Source: Fructobacillus sp. CRL 2054 (GTDB lineage Bacteria; Bacillota; Bacilli; Lactobacillales; Lactobacillaceae). From it: 60,970 nt of DNA. The notes below the pieces were generated by a model, which worked only from the letters and a program-made list of their open reading frames with translations, ran no database searches and was not told the origin of the DNA. Numbering within the stretch: the stretch's first letter is position 1; each line of letters starts with the position of its first letter. Below are positions 8,287-16,942 of the stretch, one piece after another. The translations under genes and the position numbers were made by a program. The DNA lies in NCBI RefSeq assembly GCF_028764065.1, contig NZ_JACOFN010000010.1, positions 1 through 60,970 on the forward strand, written 5' to 3'.

Positions 8287-9543
8287 TTAAAATTGAATCA
8301 AATCTTTGGCGGTAACCAAAATCATCAAAATAACTAAGGCAATTGTCCCAACCATTATTAAACCATTTGCTAAGAACTTTGGGAATGGGTGGCGGAAAAT
8401 TGACTCGTAAAGGTCCAAGAAGACTTTACCACCGTCCAATGGTGGGATTGGTAGTAAGTTAATCAAACCGAGGTTAACAGACAACATACCAAGCAGTGCC
8501 AAAACCGTCATGAAACCTTGGTTGGTAGCTGTCGAAGTGGCCTTAGCCAGCATGACCGGTCCGCCTAACTTGTTCAATGAAAAAGACGTGGTGAACAAAT
8601 TGACGATTCCGTCAGAGACTTGAGTAAACCAAGATTTCCACATCAAGAAGCCGTACTGTAAGCGATCACCAAAGCCAGTCTCGCCCTTGGCAACCACGCC
8701 AATCCGATAGGCCTTTTGACCAGATACGGTCACAGCTTCTGGCGTGACCTTGGTTGTCTTTTCCTGACCCTTTCGCTCATAGCGAATGGTCATGGTCTTG
8801 CCCTTTTGCTCGGCAACTTCCGTGGCAAAGTCGGTAAAGGTCTTAACAGACTGCCCGTTAACGGCCTTCATCTTATCGTTCACCTTCAAGCCAGCTTGGG
8901 CAGCCGGTTGATTCGACACAACCTGTCCCAGAATCGGTTCATTCAAAGAAACTTGGCTGAGTGAGAAGGCCAAAATCAAAGCGGCGATAATTGCCAGAAT
9001 AAAGTTCATCGCAGGCCCAGCTAAGTTAATGAAAACCCGCTTAATTGCCGGTGCTGATTCAACCCAAGATGAACGGGGTGCTACCCGGTTTTCCTGACCA
9101 GAATCATCAACGATGGTGGCATCTTTTGAAACAGAAAGTGTTTCAGAATCTTCCGAACCATAACGGAAACCCGTTAAAGTCATCGCATCAACCAAGTCCG
9201 CCTGGTCAATTTGGAAAAGGAAGCCAGCTTCTTCCTGGTCAGCGCGCAAATCAATGTTTGTAACCAAACCCTCGTCGTTTTGTTGCAAGTACAAGCGCTG
9301 TCCGGCTTCTAGATCATCATGGTCTTCTTCCGAAGCCATTCGAACGTAGCCACCAACTGGCAGCAAGCGAATCGTATAAGTCGTGTCATTCTTGTACCAA
9401 GCAAAAATCTTAGGGCCCATGCCAATGGCAAATTCACGAACGAGCACACCGGACTTTTTCGCCACAATGAAATGGCCGAATTCGTGAAATGAAACCAATA
9501 GGCCAAAAACAATTAGAAATGCAATGATGGCTGTTATTGACAT
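8287..9543 (-). CDS. rseP: RIP metalloprotease RseP (site-2 protease family)
   Basis: A 418-residue polytopic membrane zinc protease that cleaves transmembrane substrates such as anti-sigma factors and signal-peptide remnants. The zinc site FHEFGH lies in the first membrane segment (about residues 20-25), and the second catalytic motif LLPIPPLDGGKV is near 365. A PDZ domain (about 200-285) lies between them. A hydrophilic insert after the first segment is typical of lactobacillar members. It lies downstream of cdsA (31-nt gap) and upstream of proS, which suggests co-transcription with uppS-cdsA. Confidence 0.95.
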   Translation of the reverse strand: MSITAIIAFLIVFGLLVSFHEFGHFIVAKKSGVLVREFAIGMGPKIFAWYKNDTTYTIRLLPVGGYVRMASEEDHDDLEAGQRLYLQQNDEGLVTNIDLRADQEEAGFLFQIDQADLVDAMTLTGFRYGSEDSETLSVSKDATIVDDSGQENRVAPRSSWVESAPAIKRVFINLAGPAMNFILAIIAALILAFSLSQVSLNEPILGQVVSNQPAAQAGLKVNDKMKAVNGQSVKTFTDFATEVAEQKGKTMTIRYERKGQEKTTKVTPEAVTVSGQKAYRIGVVAKGETGFGDRLQYGFLMWKSWFTQVSDGIVNLFTTSFSLNKLGGPVMLAKATSTATNQGFMTVLALLGMLSVNLGLINLLPIPPLDGGKVFLDLYESIFRHPFPKFLANGLIMVGTIALVILMILVTAKDLIQF

Positions 9544-9574
9544 TGGGCACCCTCCTTACTAAAAGAAATAGCGA

Positions 9575-10378
9575 TTACTGCAAGAAACCAAGAATTGAAA
9601 GCATTGGCATCACAACTAGCATGGAATCAAAACGGTCCAGGATACCACCGTGACCAGGCAAGATGTTTCCTGAATCCTTCACACCGAAGTGACGCTTGAA
9701 GGATGATTCAATCAAATCACCAAGCTGTCCACCGATTGATAGGAAGACTGTTGCTAACAAGAGTTCCAAAACTGGACGGTGTAACCAACCGGTTGCTGAA
9801 TACAAGACTGTCATCACAACGATGGCAATCACAGAACCAGAAACAGAACCTTCCCAGGTCTTGTTTGGTGAGATGGTTGGGGCTAACTTGTGCTTTCCGT
9901 AGGCTTTTCCACAGAAGTAAGCAAAGGAATCCGTAATCCAAACCGTCAACATTCCGAAGAACAACACGGCCAAGCCCTTTTGATCAGCTAAGTAGAAGTA
10001 GTGGAATCCCTTACCAATGTAAACCATTGATAGGAAGAGAACACCGGCATAGTTAATGTTAAAGGACTTCTTTGACAGGACTGTCCGCAAGAGGAACAAG
10101 AAGGCAATGGTTGAAACCACCGTGTCTGAAGTGACCGTCATTGGCCAGTTATCAGATACCCAAATCCAGAAGTTGTTCGGAACAACCAGAGCAACAACTC
10201 CTGTCAAAGACAAGAGGGCTTCGAAGGAAACCAAGAGTGTCTTGGTCATCCGAAGCATTTCGCCCATGGCTACCCAGCCCAAGGCAATCGTCAACAACAA
10301 CAATGGTAATTTACCAATGACCACAAGGGGTACAAAGACCGCCAAGGCCACAATTGCCGTAATAATGCGCGTTTGCAT
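9575..10378 (-). CDS. cdsA: Phosphatidate cytidylyltransferase (CDP-diglyceride synthase)
   Basis: A 267-residue integral membrane enzyme that makes CDP-diacylglycerol from CTP and phosphatidic acid for phospholipid synthesis. About eight hydrophobic segments are visible. The family signature near the C-terminus is present: SPNKTWEGSVSGS (about 169-181), then GDLIESSFKRHFGVKDSGNILPGHGGILDRFDS (about 220-252) with the conserved acidic and basic residues. It is 21 nt downstream of uppS and 31 nt upstream of rseP, so the three form one transcription unit. Confidence 0.96.
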   Translation of the reverse strand: MQTRIITAIVALAVFVPLVVIGKLPLLLLTIALGWVAMGEMLRMTKTLLVSFEALLSLTGVVALVVPNNFWIWVSDNWPMTVTSDTVVSTIAFLFLLRTVLSKKSFNINYAGVLFLSMVYIGKGFHYFYLADQKGLAVLFFGMLTVWITDSFAYFCGKAYGKHKLAPTISPNKTWEGSVSGSVIAIVVMTVLYSATGWLHRPVLELLLATVFLSIGGQLGDLIESSFKRHFGVKDSGNILPGHGGILDRFDSMLVVMPMLSILGFLQ

Positions 10379-10399
10379 TTTAAATTCTCTCTTTCAAAA

Positions 10400-11191
10400 T
10401 TAAGCTTTTACTTTTCCAAAACGACGATCACGTTTTGTGTATGCTGCCAAGGCCGCTTCAAAATCAACATCGTCAAAGTCTGGCCAGAAAACATCGGTAA
10501 AGTAGAACTCGGAATAGGCCGCCTGGTAAGGCAGGAAGTTTGACAGGCGCTCTTCGCCAGAAGTACGCACAATCAAATCAGGGTTCGCCAAGTCGCCAAG
10601 GAAGCCAGTGGTTAACTCAGAAGCCAACATGTCCTTATTGATGTCTTCCGGTTGCAATTCACCCGCAGCCACCCGTTCTGCCAATGCAGCTGCTGCATCC
10701 GCAATTTCCTGCTGACCCCCGTAGTTTAGGGCAAAGTTCAAAATCAAGCCAGTATTAGCAGCAGTGTCAGCCTTCGCCTTGATAACGGCCTGTTTGGTTG
10801 CTTCAGGAAGACGGTCGATGTCACCAATCGTCTCCACTTTGACATTTTGCTCAATCAATTCCGGCACAAAAGTGTCGAAAAAAGTCACGGGCAGTTTCAT
10901 TAAGAACTTTACTTCATCGGTCGGACGTGACCAGTTTTCAGTTGAGAAAGCGTAAACCGTCAAAACTTGAACGCCAGCCTTGCTAGCCAACCGGGTGACA
11001 CGCTTGACCGTTTCCATCCCCTCTTTGTGTCCAGCGACACGTGGGAGATGACGCTTTTTAGCCCAGCGGCCATTACCATCCATGATGATGGCTAAGTGTT
11101 TTGGTACCTTGTATTCACCGGCTGCTAATGCAGCTTCAAAGCTTGGTGATGCAGCTTTTTTCGTAGAAAACATTCCAGAAAAGAATGACAT
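10400..11191 (-). CDS. uppS: Isoprenyl (undecaprenyl diphosphate) synthase
   Basis: A cis-prenyltransferase of about 263 residues that builds the C55 lipid carrier for peptidoglycan and wall polymers. MDGNGRWA (catalytic Asp and P-loop-like motif) lies about 35 residues from the start. The C-terminal RTSGEERLSNFLPYQAAYSE signature is near 210-229. I start it at 11191 because AGGGG lies 8 nt upstream of that ATG; upstream in-frame starts reach into the terminator of glmS. It is the first gene of uppS-cdsA-rseP. Confidence 0.95.
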   Translation of the reverse strand: MSFFSGMFSTKKAASPSFEAALAAGEYKVPKHLAIIMDGNGRWAKKRHLPRVAGHKEGMETVKRVTRLASKAGVQVLTVYAFSTENWSRPTDEVKFLMKLPVTFFDTFVPELIEQNVKVETIGDIDRLPEATKQAVIKAKADTAANTGLILNFALNYGGQQEIADAAAALAERVAAGELQPEDINKDMLASELTTGFLGDLANPDLIVRTSGEERLSNFLPYQAAYSEFYFTDVFWPDFDDVDFEAALAAYTKRDRRFGKVKA

Positions 11192-11255
11192 AAATGATAC
11201 CCCTAAAATTTGAAAAATACTCTTCACCATTTTACCAGAATTAAAGAAGACAAAC

Positions 11256-11286
11256 AAAAAAACCGATGAAAATTCATCGGCTTTTT
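11256..11286. terminator. Bidirectional-looking terminator between glmS and uppS
   Basis: A perfect 8-bp stem (11263-11270 with 11273-11280) is flanked by seven As on one side and five Ts on the other. It ends minus-strand transcription from glmS just before the uppS leader. Confidence 0.85.
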
Positions 11287-11339
11287 GATACTTGCCGCAC
11301 CCCCTTATAACAGGGTTTCAACAAGGCTTTATTAAAATC

Positions 11340-13148
11340 TTACTGAACCGTAACAGACTTGGCCAAGTTACGAGGACGGTCAACATCCAAGCCACGATCC
11401 AAAGTTGCGTAGTAGGCAATCAATTGGGCTGGGATAACCGCTAAGAGTGGCATCAAGAGTTCGTTCACTTCAGGCAAGACATAGGCATCCCCATCCTTTG
11501 CCAAAGATTCAGAAGCAAAGACAATCGTGTTCGCGCCACGGGCCGCCACTTGAGCAACTTCCCCACGGAGCAAGCCGGCCGTCTTTTTTTGTGTCAACAA
11601 GGCAAAGACAGGTGTGCCATCTTCAATCAAAGAAATCGTTCCATGCTTCAATTCACCAGCAGCGAATCCTTCAGTCTGGATGTATGAGATTTCCTTCAAC
11701 TTCAAGGCCGCTTCCAAAGCAACGGCGGCATCCAAGCCACGACCGATGTAGAAAGCTGAGTGCTGATTCTTCAATGCGGATTCAGCAATCTTCTTAAAGC
11801 TTTCCTTTTCATCAGTGATAGCTTGAATTTCAACGGCAACCTTTGCTAATTCAGCCTTCAAGTCAAAGCCAGGGTTACCCAAGGCAGAGGCCAAGATAGC
11901 TTGAACCAATACCTGAGCCGTATAGGCCTTGGTTGAAGCAACGGCGATTTCAGGTCCAGCCAAGACAGGCAAGGCGAAGTCCGCTTCACGAGTCAAAGTT
12001 GAGTTCATTACGTTTGCCAAAGTCAAAGCTGGGAAGCCTTGCTTCTTCACGTTATCCAAAACTTCACGGGAATCGGCTGTTTCACCAGACTGTGACAAGA
12101 AGATGAAGAATGGCTTGTCTGACAACATTGGTTGGTCGTAAGCAAATTCAGAAGCAATGTGCACTTCTGTAGGAATCTTTGCCCACTGTTCAAAGTAACG
12201 CTTACCAATCAAACCAGCGTGGTATGAAGTACCAGCGGCAACGATGTAAAGACGGTCAGCCTTCTTGATGGCATCGGTAATTTCAGGAGCAATCCCCTGC
12301 AAGTTACCTTCGTCATCGTAGTAGTGACCAGCGATGTTACGAGCGACAACGGCTTGTTCATCGATTTCCTTCAACATGTAGTAAGGATAAGCACCCTTAT
12401 CTGTATCTTCAGGATCAATTTCCAAAGTAAATGGTTCGCGGTTAACCTGTTCACCAGCTTCGTCATAGATTGTCACTGACTTTGGCTTAACAATCGCAAT
12501 GTCACCATCGCGCAATTCGATGAAGTCCTTCGTCAAATCAATCATGGCTGCGGCATCAGAAGTAACAGCATTACCATGGTCAGAAACACCAACCAAGAGC
12601 GGTGACTTCTTCTTCGCAACGTAAAGCGTTTCTGGATCTTCGTGGTCAACCAAAAGGAAACCGTAGGCTGAGTTACCATCCAAAAGGGAAATCATCTTAC
12701 GGAAGGCATCAGGTGTTGCCATGCCATCCTTAGAGAACTTGTCGACCAATTGCACGGCCACTTCAGTATCCGTTTCAGATACGAAGTGCACACCTTGCAA
12801 GTAAGTGTCTGTCAATTCCTTGTAGTTTTCAATCACACCGTTGTGAACGAGGAAGAAACGGTTATCCGCAGACTTCTGTGGGTGGGCGTTTTCAACAGTT
12901 ACGTTACCGTGGGTTGCCCAACGGGTGTGGGCAATTCCGGCAGTCCCCTTGAAGCCCTTTGTTTCGGCAATGGCCTTTTCAGCCAACTTTGAAACACGGC
13001 CCTTTTCCTTAATTAAAGCATCCTTGCCTGAAGCATCAGACAAATAGACCCCGGCTGAATCATAGCCGCGGTACTCAAGCTTTTGTAATCCTTGTAGGAG
13101 GTAAGGTAGTGCATCCCCAACTCCAGTAACACCAACAATTCCGCACAT
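11340..13148 (-). CDS. glmS: Glutamine--fructose-6-phosphate aminotransferase (isomerizing)
   Basis: A 602-residue enzyme that makes glucosamine-6-phosphate, the first step to UDP-GlcNAc and the cell wall. The N-terminal nucleophile is Cys2 in MCGIVG. The glutaminase domain (1 to about 240) includes HTRWATHG near 74-81. Two SIS sugar-isomerase domains follow (about 290-430 and 460-590), with SQSGETADS near 355. It ends in the typical DRPRNLAKSVTVQ. AAAGTGAG precedes the ATG. The divergent promoter region carries two NagR-like sites instead of a glmS ribozyme, for which the roughly 200-nt interval shows no sign. Confidence 0.97.
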   Translation of the reverse strand: MCGIVGVTGVGDALPYLLQGLQKLEYRGYDSAGVYLSDASGKDALIKEKGRVSKLAEKAIAETKGFKGTAGIAHTRWATHGNVTVENAHPQKSADNRFFLVHNGVIENYKELTDTYLQGVHFVSETDTEVAVQLVDKFSKDGMATPDAFRKMISLLDGNSAYGFLLVDHEDPETLYVAKKKSPLLVGVSDHGNAVTSDAAAMIDLTKDFIELRDGDIAIVKPKSVTIYDEAGEQVNREPFTLEIDPEDTDKGAYPYYMLKEIDEQAVVARNIAGHYYDDEGNLQGIAPEITDAIKKADRLYIVAAGTSYHAGLIGKRYFEQWAKIPTEVHIASEFAYDQPMLSDKPFFIFLSQSGETADSREVLDNVKKQGFPALTLANVMNSTLTREADFALPVLAGPEIAVASTKAYTAQVLVQAILASALGNPGFDLKAELAKVAVEIQAITDEKESFKKIAESALKNQHSAFYIGRGLDAAVALEAALKLKEISYIQTEGFAAGELKHGTISLIEDGTPVFALLTQKKTAGLLRGEVAQVAARGANTIVFASESLAKDGDAYVLPEVNELLMPLLAVIPAQLIAYYATLDRGLDVDRPRNLAKSVTVQ

Positions 13149-13208
13149 GGTTGAATCTCACTTTCATATAAAAATTGGTTTTTTAAATTTAAATTATCGT
13201 ATACCGCT

Positions 13209-13237
13209 ATTTTAGCAAGGTCTACGACTTTGTTAAA
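13209..13237 (-). promoter_or_regulatory. Predicted glmS promoter
   Basis: Read on the minus strand: -35 TTTAAC (13232-13237), 17-nt spacer, -10 TAAAAT (13209-13214) with a TGC extension before it. It is placed about 60 nt upstream of the glmS start. Confidence 0.5.
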
Positions 13238-13265
13238 GACCAATTTAACGATTGGTATAGACAGA
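13230..13265. promoter_or_regulatory. Two candidate NagR/YvoA (dre-like) operators in the glmS promoter
   Basis: TTGTTAAAGACCAA (13230-13243) and TTGGTATAGACAGA (13252-13265) each match 12 of 14 positions of the GntR-family NagR/YvoA operator form TTGGTATAGACCAA, recalled from the literature. The first overlaps the predicted -35 of glmS. Control of glmS by an amino-sugar-responsive repressor is therefore inferred. No nagR gene is in the window. Confidence 0.45.
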
Positions 13266-13328
13266 AAGGATGAACAAAAGCATTCATAATTTCTTAAAAG
13301 TCAGTATTTTATGAGAAATACGGCGATT

Positions 13329-13341
13329 AAATACGAACATT
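13329..13341 (+). promoter_or_regulatory. Possible PurBox upstream of adenine deaminase
   Basis: AAATACGAACATT matches 12 of 13 positions of the lactococcal PurR box (AWWWCCGAACWWT); the one mismatch is in the core CCGAAC. It lies about 55 nt upstream of the adenine deaminase start and just before a candidate -10 (TATGCT, 13353-13358). The purine role of the gene makes the match more credible, but a single-site match in AT-rich DNA is weak evidence. Confidence 0.3.
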
Positions 13342-13395
13342 TTAAATAAATATATGCTAAACTATATAAAATTTACTTATCTAAAGGAGCGTCAC

Positions 13396-15054
13396 ATGCC
13401 AATTCCAGTCGATTATCGTCTTCATTCCGGACAAGTTCTCAATGTCTTCACGCAGGAGTTTCAAGAAAACACTGTTTGGATTGATAAGGGTCGCATCATC
13501 TTTGTCGATGACTCAACAGCCTACGAAGCAAAAGAAAGCATCGACTGCTCAGGCAAATATTTAGTTCCTGGCCTAATTGACGCCCACCTTCACATTGAAT
13601 CATCACTGTTGACCCCCTCCGAATTTGGTCGACTCTCATTGAAGCAGGGTGTTACTCGCATCTTTGCCGACCCACATGAAATTGCCTCAGTCGCAGGTGT
13701 TTCCGGTATTCAATACATGATTGATTCAGCCAAGAAGACACCATTACACATTCATTACATGCTTCCTTCTTCCGTGCCAGCCACTAACTTCGAACATGCC
13801 GGAGCGACTTTGGACGCCGAAGCCTTGAAGCCCTTCTACCAACACAAGGAAGTGGCTGGTCTGGCCGAAGTGATGGACTACCCTGCCGTTGCTAATGCAG
13901 ATGACGACATGTTACAAAAGATTAAGGACGCTCAAGAAGCCGGCAAGCACGTTGACGGACACGGGGCAGGATTAGGCCCTGACCAGTTGGCTGTTTACCG
14001 TGCCTACGGCATTGACACCGACCACGAAGCAACATCCGTTAAAGAAGCACTAGACCGTGTTTCAGCCGGCATGAACGTCTTCATCCGTGAAGGAACGGTC
14101 GAACGGGACGAAAAGGCACTCTTACCAGCCGTTTCTGAGGCTAACCAAGGGCACTTTGCCTTCGCCACCGATGACAAGTCCGCAAAGGACATCCAAGACG
14201 AAGGTTCCATTAACTTTAACGTGGCCTTAGCCATTGAAGAAGGCATTGCGCCTGAAATGGCTTACACCATGGCCTCTTTGAATGCTGCACAGGCCCACCA
14301 CCTTCAAAACGTTGGGGCCATTGCCCCTGGTTACGAAGCCGACCTGATCATTCTAGACGATTTAAAAGCTGTTCAGGTTGCCCATACCATGGTCAGCGGT
14401 GAATTCTTCGAAGACCAAAAGCAGCCCGTTCTCTGGTTGCCTGGTCAGCAAATTAATTTGACCTTTGAAGAGTCCGACCTGACTTTGCCATTGGATGCAA
14501 CTAAGCCTGCCCATGTCATCGAAATTGAGCCACACCACATCACAACCAAGCATGTTGTCGAGAAGGTAGCTGTCGATAAGGATGGCAATTTTGTAGCAGA
14601 TATTAACCATGCCAAAGTCGCCGTCATTGAACGTTACCACGACCTTGGTCATGGATTGGGTATCATCAAGGGATTAAACCTCAAGCAAGGAGCCATCGCC
14701 TCCACCATTGCCCACGACTCGCACAACGTAATTGTCGCTGGTCAAAACGATCAAGACATGGCGATTGCCGTTGCTGAGTTGAAGAAGATTGGTGGGGGTC
14801 AGGTTGTTGTTAACAACGGAAAAGTCACCGCTCTTCCACTTCCAATCGGTGGCCTAATGTCTGATAAGTCCTACGAAGAATTGATTGAGGGTCAAGACCG
14901 CTTGAACGCGGCCTTTGCTGAAATTTCAGATTTGACTTTTGACCCATTCCTCACCCTTTCTTTCATGGCCCTTCCCGTTATTCCTAGTCTCAAGATTACC
15001 GATCAAGGGCTCTTCGACGTCGAAAAGTTTGAGTTTATCGGCATTCAAGATTAG
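13396..15054 (+). CDS. ade: Adenine deaminase (amidohydrolase family)
   Basis: A 552-residue metal-dependent hydrolase converting adenine to hypoxanthine and ammonia. The amidohydrolase metal motif is visible as PGLIDAHLHIESS (about residues 58-70). Further metal and active-site segments are VDGHGAGL (near 186) and FATDDKSAKD (near 256). The adenine-deaminase-specific C-terminal domain follows, including GGGQVVVNNGKVTALPLPIGGLMSD. The start at 13396 is chosen for AAAGGAG upstream; an in-frame ATG 14 codons earlier lacks one. It is divergent from glmS and followed 10 nt later by a small unknown gene. It complements the purine permease at the left edge. Confidence 0.95.
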   Translation: MPIPVDYRLHSGQVLNVFTQEFQENTVWIDKGRIIFVDDSTAYEAKESIDCSGKYLVPGLIDAHLHIESSLLTPSEFGRLSLKQGVTRIFADPHEIASVAGVSGIQYMIDSAKKTPLHIHYMLPSSVPATNFEHAGATLDAEALKPFYQHKEVAGLAEVMDYPAVANADDDMLQKIKDAQEAGKHVDGHGAGLGPDQLAVYRAYGIDTDHEATSVKEALDRVSAGMNVFIREGTVERDEKALLPAVSEANQGHFAFATDDKSAKDIQDEGSINFNVALAIEEGIAPEMAYTMASLNAAQAHHLQNVGAIAPGYEADLIILDDLKAVQVAHTMVSGEFFEDQKQPVLWLPGQQINLTFEESDLTLPLDATKPAHVIEIEPHHITTKHVVEKVAVDKDGNFVADINHAKVAVIERYHDLGHGLGIIKGLNLKQGAIASTIAHDSHNVIVAGQNDQDMAIAVAELKKIGGGQVVVNNGKVTALPLPIGGLMSDKSYEELIEGQDRLNAAFAEISDLTFDPFLTLSFMALPVIPSLKITDQGLFDVEKFEFIGIQD

Positions 15055-15064
15055 AATAGTATCC

Positions 15065-15568
15065 ATGAAAGCAATCAATATACCAGCAAAAGAATTAATG
15101 CGTGTCCTTGTTGGACAAGAGGTCAAAGCCAACCAAAACGTTCAAGGGACTTTCTTACTCGTGGCAGAAGAGAACTCTGAGAAAGGTCTACCATCGGGGA
15201 TGGCAGCGGCCATTGCCGACATTGCCATCGGACAAGTACAGCTGCAAAAGCTAGTGCATCCCCTACGCGTTGCGGTTGACCAACCGGTTTGGGTACCCTA
15301 CCAATTTGACGAATCCTTCCTAACGGTAGAACCACACAACTGGTTCGGCCCGGAAGCCATCGTCTTGGAAAAGCGCTTTGCGGACTTTGTTAAAGAATAC
15401 AAAGGGCCTCGTGATGCCAATGGAAGCATCCCTCGTTCTAAGGTTCCAAAGCAACTAGCCGAAGCACTACTAATTGAAGATGCCTACTGGGCGGACTACT
15501 TAAAGTATGCCAATGATCCTGATGGTGAATTGAAAAAGCAACTAAAGCCAATCTTCTCGGCAGAATAA
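15065..15568 (+). CDS. Conserved-looking hypothetical protein downstream of adenine deaminase
   Basis: A soluble protein of 167 residues that I do not recognise. It has no signal peptide or membrane helix. The C-terminal half is rich in charged and aromatic residues, with a WADYLKYANDPDGELKKQL helix. Base composition and codon use match the neighbours. It begins 10 nt after ade and shares its terminator, so it is probably co-transcribed and translationally coupled; its own ribosome-binding site is poor. I start it at the ATG at 15065 rather than at the longer in-frame extension overlapping ade. A role in purine metabolism would be a guess from context only. Confidence 0.75.
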   Translation: MKAINIPAKELMRVLVGQEVKANQNVQGTFLLVAEENSEKGLPSGMAAAIADIAIGQVQLQKLVHPLRVAVDQPVWVPYQFDESFLTVEPHNWFGPEAIVLEKRFADFVKEYKGPRDANGSIPRSKVPKQLAEALLIEDAYWADYLKYANDPDGELKKQLKPIFSAE

Positions 15569-15572
15569 AATC

Positions 15573-15608
15573 AAAAGCAGCCAAACAAAATGTTTGACTG
15601 CTTTTTTT
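15573..15608 (+). terminator. Terminator after ade and the downstream gene
   Basis: AAGCAG/CTGCTT arms extended by a CAAACA/TGTTTG inner stem around an AAA loop, with one C-A mismatch between them, then seven Ts. It is placed directly after the stop at 15568. Confidence 0.85.
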
Positions 15609-15642
15609 GCACGCTTATTCTTTATTGAACAAGGTTGAACTC

Positions 15643-16680
15643 TTACAATTCATCGTGTCCCTTACTACCATTACCAGAAGTCCCCGGAAGAGATAAGTCT
15701 AAAACACCTAAATTACTAGGTTCTACTACCACCATCTCAGTGGCCGTTCCACTCTCATCAAAATAAACTTTCTCCTTGCCAAAGTTCACCCAGCGGCCAC
15801 GCACGCTTTCATTACTTAGCATAGTTGTCGTATCCGCCATCGCCTCCTGAATCCAACAATTCATGTTCGCATCGATTCGACTAGCAAAATTACCATGTGA
15901 ATTCGACGAACTAACAACGCCAACCACCTGATTCAGCTGGTTCAAAACAGGTCCCCCAGAACTTCCTTGCGACCAATTCACGGAGGTCGTCATAATCTGG
16001 TGGTCAGATACCGAATTCGCATAACCCGAATCAACGTACATATTGTCATTGCTATTTTCCGGTTCACCAGAATGTCCAGGTCCTAAGGCGCCAGGAAATC
16101 CAGCTACTGAAATCAACTCTCGATTTACATCCTCTGCTCGAAGCTCGCCCAGGGCTAATGGCTCTGCATCACGAACCGGTCGATTCAAGTGAACAATAGC
16201 AAAGTCGAAATCGCCCGGATCAGCACCAGGTGTTTGGGGCTGAATTGCCGCCCTAAAGTACTGTGGCGGAATCGAGATAGCTGAACCCCGATAATGGAAA
16301 CCAAATGGATAACGTTCTGCCGTAGCCCCTGTTGCGCCCCCATAGGCCGGTCGAACCGACAAGTTTCTCGGATTAATCACACGGGTTGGCCAATCATTTG
16401 CTCCCGCGTTCTCACGGTCCTCCAACACCACATGCGCGGCTGTTAACACTGTGTCTGGCCCAATTAAAACGCCAGATCCCGATTCCCCAGTTTCAGTGTT
16501 TACCAAAAATACGACAGCTGAAAACGGTGCTTGCCGAGTATCAGGAACCAATCCCTTTTGAAACTTGGCTGCATCAAAGACATAGGCATTAGCCGTGGTC
16601 GTCGTCATCATTGTCGTACCCGTCAATGCAACCGTAATAACCCCTACCTGCCAAAGTGAACTTTTCATTAATTTATTCAT
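15643..16680 (-). CDS. Secreted trypsin-like (S1/V8-type) serine protease
   Basis: A 345-residue precursor. An N-terminal signal peptide (basic start, hydrophobic core 11-24, cleavage likely after about residue 32) is followed by a chymotrypsin-fold protease. Catalytic residues are visible as LTAAHVV (His83), DFDFAIVHL (Asp159) and GSSGGP (Ser241). The layout resembles glutamyl endopeptidase/V8-type extracellular proteases. The last 50 or so residues end in a Gly/Ser-rich tail (LPGTSGNGSKGHDEL) with no sorting signal, so release to the medium is likely. AAAGGAG precedes the ATG. A 37-codon ORF lies 50 nt upstream in the same direction. The substrate is unknown. Such proteases are uncommon next to ftsK, and the gene stands alone. 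Confidence 0.85.
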   Translation of the reverse strand: MNKLMKSSLWQVGVITVALTGTTMMTTTTANAYVFDAAKFQKGLVPDTRQAPFSAVVFLVNTETGESGSGVLIGPDTVLTAAHVVLEDRENAGANDWPTRVINPRNLSVRPAYGGATGATAERYPFGFHYRGSAISIPPQYFRAAIQPQTPGADPGDFDFAIVHLNRPVRDAEPLALGELRAEDVNRELISVAGFPGALGPGHSGEPENSNDNMYVDSGYANSVSDHQIMTTSVNWSQGSSGGPVLNQLNQVVGVVSSSNSHGNFASRIDANMNCWIQEAMADTTTMLSNESVRGRWVNFGKEKVYFDESGTATEMVVVEPSNLGVLDLSLPGTSGNGSKGHDEL

Positions 16681-16730
16681 CTCTTGCTCCTTTGTTTAAA
16701 AATCTTCTGCTTTAAAAACAAAGTCGTCAT

Positions 16731-16844
16731 CTACCAGAGAAAGGGATTCCAACCAAGGGCTGTAAATCGAGAAAGAACAGACCGCAACAAATAATAATTT
16801 GAATAAGTTAGAACCCCAAATTGATGTTTAATACGAATCATCAT
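16731..16844 (-). CDS. Small ORF (37 aa) upstream of the secreted protease
   Basis: Starts ATGATG with a strong GGGGG-type Shine-Dalgarno (16849-16856) immediately upstream and runs 37 codons to TAG. The peptide is basic and aromatic: it begins MMIRIKHQFGVLTYS and ends FTALGWNPFLW. There is no obvious signal peptide; residues 18-30 are moderately hydrophobic. It lies 50 nt before the protease gene, same strand, in an otherwise empty interval. It could be a leader peptide, a small secreted peptide or a fortuitous ORF. I do not recognise a family. Confidence 0.4.
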   Translation of the reverse strand: MMIRIKHQFGVLTYSNYYLLRSVLSRFTALGWNPFLW

Positions 16845-16942
16845 AAAGCCCCCTTTCAGAGCCAATATAGCATCCCCGGAAAGTAGCTGCAAAAGCTTCG
16901 GTCTAGATGCTCAGACCTTTGCAAGAACTTTGTCTATTAACT

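Noticed and set aside
13149-13353. glmS ribozyme in the glmS leader
   Set aside because: The interval is too short for both promoters and a ribozyme, and no ribozyme core sequence is visible near the start codon.
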